A DNA stretch of 9,445 bases from the NCBI GenBank assembly GCA_035291905.1, contig DATDRF010000173.1, forward strand, positions 1 to 9,445, read 5' to 3'. A model generated the notes under the pieces. That model worked only from the letters and a program-made list of their open reading frames with translations. It had not been told where the DNA came from and made no database searches. Shown here in pieces: positions 6,997 to 9,445 of the stretch. Position numbers and translations under genes: made by a program. The DNA comes from JACPLA01 sp035291905. Its GTDB lineage: Bacteria > Bacteroidota > Ignavibacteria > UBA10030. Position 1 is the stretch's first letter; the number at the start of each line of letters is the position of its first letter.

Positions 6997-8243
6997 GAAA
7001 ATTCCAGCATCGTTCCGTGTTTTATGACCGTGGCCACATGGTTTGCACCGAAATGATAGGCAAGATGATGATAATTTGGGATATCATACAGAATGATGTC
7101 GGCCTCTTTGCCCACTTCGATGCTCCCAATGTTTGCGGAGAGGCCCAAAGCAGCTGCGCCGTTGAGGGTGCAGGAGGTAATTGCCTCTTCGGGCGACATG
7201 TTCATATGAGTACAGGCAATTGTCATCATGAGAGGGATGCTGAACGACATGCAGGAGCCGGGATTGAAATCGCTGGCCAGGGCAACGGGGACTCCGCTGT
7301 CGATCAGAGTTCGGGCCGGAGCATAGCCGTGGTTCAGAAAGAAAGAGACCCCGGGGAGAAGCGCCGCGACAACTCCGCTCTTTTTGAGTTTTTCGATTCC
7401 GTCCCGGTCGATGTGTTCGAGATGATCTGCGGAGACCGCCCGGAGCTCGGCAGCCAGGGCAGCCCCACCCGAAGGGCCGAGTTCCTCGGCGTGTACTTTA
7501 GCCTTCATTCCGAGACTCATAGCCACGTTCAGAATCTTTCGGGATTGTTCAACCGAGAAATATCCCTGATCGCAAAACACATCACAGAATTCCGCGAGCT
7601 TGCGCTTTGCCACGTAGGGGAGCATTCGCTCACAGATCAGATCGATGTACGCCTCAGGGTTTGACTTGTACTCGGGCGGAAACGCGTGCGCCCCGAGGAA
7701 TGTGGCCACAACCGTGGAGTAATGTTCCTTTGCGAGGTCATTGATCACCTCGAGCATCTTGACCTCAGAGTCCGGGTCAAGCCCGTACCCGGATTTGATT
7801 TCGACCGTCGTCGTACCGTGCTGCAGGAGGTCATCCAGACGCTTTGCGGCGAGTTTCTTAAGATCCCGTTTCGCGGCCTGTCTGGTGGCATTGACGGTGC
7901 TGAGAATGCCGCCCCCTTTTTCGGCAATTTCCTGATACGACCTTCCTTCAGCCCTCATCGCAAATTCATTCTCCCTGGTTCCCGCAAACACCAAATGGGT
8001 GTGGGAGTCCACGAAACCTGGGAGGGCAACACGATCCGATGCATCAAGGATCTCTGCATCCCGGACTGTTTTCTTTTCAAGGTCCTTTGCGGATCCGATA
8101 GCGCGAATTGTTCCGTTTTCGATCAAAACCGAACTGTTCTCTCTGACGTCCAAGTCCCGCATCTCTACGCCTGTCTTCCACGGCTTTCCGCCGGAGGCGA
8201 CGGTGACGAGCTGTTTGATGTTTTTAACGAGAAGTTGGCGCAT
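6993..8243 (-). CDS. hutI: Imidazolonepropionase HutI
   Basis: This 416-residue metal-dependent amidohydrolase hydrolyses 4-imidazolone-5-propionate to N-formimino-L-glutamate, the third step of histidine degradation. The amidohydrolase metal site is complete: HTH at 81-83 in PGFVDSHTHLVFAGTRENEF, H185 (FLGAHAFP), H251 (KVHAEELGPSGG) and D325 (ASDFNPGS). The substrate-region signature VEIKSGYGLD (148-156) is intact, and the composite N- and C-terminal beta domain ends with IGSIEVGKEADIILYD. The length fits the usual 400-420. The start was set at ATG 8243 (MRQLLVKNIKQL) because the upstream extension to 8309 lies inside the preceding gene and resembles no HutI N-terminus. GGA sits 9 bases upstream, a weak ribosome site. 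The start lies 20 bases inside the end of the methyltransferase gene, so the two are probably co-translated. HutH and HutU must be encoded elsewhere if the pathway is complete. Confidence 0.95.
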   Translation of the reverse strand: MRQLLVKNIKQLVTVASGGKPWKTGVEMRDLDVRENSSVLIENGTIRAIGSAKDLEKKTVRDAEILDASDRVALPGFVDSHTHLVFAGTRENEFAMRAEGRSYQEIAEKGGGILSTVNATRQAAKRDLKKLAAKRLDDLLQHGTTTVEIKSGYGLDPDSEVKMLEVINDLAKEHYSTVVATFLGAHAFPPEYKSNPEAYIDLICERMLPYVAKRKLAEFCDVFCDQGYFSVEQSRKILNVAMSLGMKAKVHAEELGPSGGAALAAELRAVSADHLEHIDRDGIEKLKKSGVVAALLPGVSFFLNHGYAPARTLIDSGVPVALASDFNPGSCMSFSIPLMMTIACTHMNMSPEEAITSCTLNGAAALGLSANIGSIEVGKEADIILYDIPNYHHLAYHFGANHVATVIKHGTMLEFS

Positions 8244-9132
8244 TGCCGGGTTTCCGAGAATCGACAAAGATGTATGCTCCTCGCATTCCGAAGGCCTGAA
8301 GCCACTCATCGAGGGTCTTCAAGAACCGGGCGAAAGCATATCTCGTGCTTTGAGGAACGCGAATCTTCGGTGCAAGATAGAACCAAAAGGGGAGAAAGGA
8401 CAGCGATTGTTGAATCGAGAAATGCCTCTCAATAGCACCGAGAATCGATCCCTGGGAAATCTCCTCAAAGGGAGAGTGCTGATGAAGCAGCGCGGTCCCC
8501 TCTTCGTTCAGGGCGGCTCGTTTCGACTGCTCTGACGCCAAAAAACCGCGAAGCCGTTTTCGAAGCTGCCATTTCTCTGCGTACGGCTGCACCGTCGGAA
8601 GAAGTGCAAAAAAGCCTGCGGCAAAGAGTTTTCTGACTTTCCCCATGCCGACGTAGTCCATCACGACGAAAGCTCCATCCGTCATAAGCGATTGCGCAAC
8701 CTCGGAAAGCAGGTGATCGAGTGAAAGTACGTGATGAAGGGAATCGTGGGCGACCACGCATGAATACGTATTTGCCGGAAGCTTCACGGTGTTCAGGTCT
8801 GCTGCCCGAAATTCGATCCGCTCCGCAACGCGGACTGCCTTTGCTTTTTCTCTTCCGCGGGCGAGGCGGCTATCGCTGAGATCCAGCGCGGTCACGGAAA
8901 GGCCGTGTTGCGCAAGGGTTATGGCCAAAGAACCCTCTCCGCAGCCCAACTCAAGCACTCGTGGGCCGTGAAGCACGACGCGGTCGACGAGCATGGCATA
9001 CTCCCGTCCAAAGAAAATGTCAAACAGCTTTTCGTCATGCCAAATCTGCGGATTTGCCGGATCCGGATGCACGGAACTCCAGTGATCCGCCTCCTGGCGG
9101 AGAAGTCGTTCATACTGCGGGGGCTGTGTCAC
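8224..9132 (-). CDS. Class I SAM-dependent methyltransferase, substrate unknown
   Basis: This protein has about 302 residues from the GTG at 9132. The Rossmann methyltransferase core is clear: motif I VLELGCGEG (59-67), the acidic end of the second strand VTALDLS (80-86, D84), AADLNTVKLP (110-119) and the fourth strand SCVVAHDSLHHV (124-135). The first 50 residues (YERLLRQEADHW and DEKLFDIFFGREY) are typical of UbiE/Methyltransf_11-like enzymes. The C-terminal third (about 170-302) lies outside the core and contains SPFEEIS (220-226) and the aromatic LPFWFYL (247-253). Such tails occur in methyltransferases acting on lipids, quinones or glycans, but the substrate cannot be read from the sequence. 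The start is uncertain: the frame extends to a TTG at 9174, neither start has a ribosome site, and 9132 was preferred because TQPPQYERLLRQEADHW is a normal N-terminus. It leads the leftward block and overlaps hutI by 20 bases, yet no methylation step is known in this histidine pathway. Confidence 0.85.
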   Translation of the reverse strand: MTQPPQYERLLRQEADHWSSVHPDPANPQIWHDEKLFDIFFGREYAMLVDRVVLHGPRVLELGCGEGSLAITLAQHGLSVTALDLSDSRLARGREKAKAVRVAERIEFRAADLNTVKLPANTYSCVVAHDSLHHVLSLDHLLSEVAQSLMTDGAFVVMDYVGMGKVRKLFAAGFFALLPTVQPYAEKWQLRKRLRGFLASEQSKRAALNEEGTALLHQHSPFEEISQGSILGAIERHFSIQQSLSFLPFWFYLAPKIRVPQSTRYAFARFLKTLDEWLQAFGMRGAYIFVDSRKPGNAPTSR

Positions 9133-9353
9133 AACAAGGAGTGAGATCTGTGGATGATTGATCGGTCGTGCCAAAGAAACAAAGAAGATGCGAAAGAATC
9201 AAGGTGATTGGTGCTGCGGTTTCTCAACGAACCCCTCGCAGGAAAGTACGGGCAATCGGGGATATTTGGGGAATCGAGGATCCGTTTCAGAGAGGAGACA
9301 ATGGACGAACGTACTCCCCCGGGCATTTGTGACAATGCGGCAGTGCATGCACG
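9133..9353. other. Intergenic region upstream of the hut block; presumed divergent promoter region
   Basis: This 221-base stretch lies between the leftward methyltransferase start and the possible rightward gene, so it should contain the promoter of the methyltransferase-hutI-ftcD-fchA transcript. I could not identify a convincing -35/-10 pair or a Bacteroidota-type -33/-7 pair on either strand. One feature stands out: a 10-base near-exact direct repeat, AATCGGGGAT (9254-9263) and AATCGAGGAT (9272-9281), at an 18-base step. Overlapping open frames (9158-9382 on +, 9129-9335 and 9199-9396 on -) have cysteine- and arginine-rich low-quality translations and are not called. Confidence 0.4.
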
Positions 9354-9445
9354 ATGGGCAAAGACCCGTTTGCGGCTGTTGAGATGAATTACTCACGATC
9401 GATGCATGCTGCTGTGGAGGCGATGGTAGGGAAGGAGGCTTGCGT
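9354..9445 (+). CDS. Possible start of a rightward gene, cut by the window end
   Basis: From the ATG at 9354 the frame stays open to the end of the window, giving about 30 residues beginning MGKDPFAAVEMNYSRSMHAA. Composition and codon choice look coding, but I do not recognise the family and there is no strong ribosome site. Other starts in the same frame are the ATGs at 9384 and 9402. A competing reading is a 28-codon frame at 9301-9387, which has a better ribosome site (GAGG at 9292-9295, five bases before the ATG) and whose TGA overlaps the ATG at 9384. It could be a short leader upstream of the same gene or chance. This gene would be divergent from the methyltransferase-hut block. Only sequence to the right can settle it. 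Confidence 0.3.
   Translation, partial: MGKDPFAAVEMNYSRSMHAAVEAMVGKEAC

Noticed and set aside
8244..8309. Earlier hutI start at 8309
   Set aside because: The extra 22 residues overlap the methyltransferase coding region and do not resemble HutI; the total length is normal from 8243.
7017..8435. Two long + strand open frames (7017-7664, 215 residues; 7686-8435, 249 residues) opposite hutI and the methyltransferase
   Set aside because: They lie antisense to confidently identified genes, their translations match no family and are rich in Cys, His and Arg, and they reflect codon bias of the real strand.

Overview
The window looks like ordinary chromosomal housekeeping DNA of a Gram-negative bacterium. 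An Omp85-type outer-membrane barrel shows that there is an outer membrane. The moderate GC content, weak or absent Shine-Dalgarno sequences at several starts, and separate glutamate formiminotransferase and cyclodeaminase genes next to hutI would fit the Bacteroidota/Ignavibacteria (FCB) side of the tree. That placement is an inference from gene content and style; no marker gene in the window proves it.

Layout. Bases 1-316 hold the 3' part of a CoA_binding_2-type protein gene, followed by a convincing intrinsic terminator (335-370). A rightward block of four tightly packed genes follows (383-5215). It encodes a small single-POTRA Omp85/BamA-superfamily protein, the 16S rRNA m3U1498 methyltransferase RsmE (joined to the barrel gene by a one-base TGATG overlap), the K+ channel regulator TrkA (22 bases later) and the K+ channel TrkH (3 bases later). 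The last two make a complete Trk-type potassium uptake system.

A leftward block (9132 down to 5324) runs towards it: a class I SAM-dependent methyltransferase, hutI, ftcD and fchA, joined by a 20-base overlap, a 4-base ATGA overlap and a 17-base gap. HutI, FtcD and FchA form a consecutive pathway: imidazolonepropionate to N-formimino-glutamate, then transfer of the formimino group to tetrahydrofolate with release of glutamate, then cyclodeamination to 5,10-methenyl-tetrahydrofolate plus ammonia. The first two steps of histidine degradation (HutH, HutU) are not in the window.

The two blocks converge on a 108-base gap (5216-5323) that contains a striking nested palindrome: 13-base perfect outer arms around a separate perfect 10-base hairpin. 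This is the most unusual non-coding structure here and resembles a REP/MITE-like palindromic unit. The right end (9133-9445) is mostly non-coding, with a weakly supported start of a rightward gene that runs off the window.

I found no mobile-element gene, CRISPR array, tRNA or rRNA, and no clear sign of an undescribed multi-gene system. The points most worth checking are the nested palindrome, the non-canonical Omp85 protein and the methyltransferase that heads the histidine-degradation genes.
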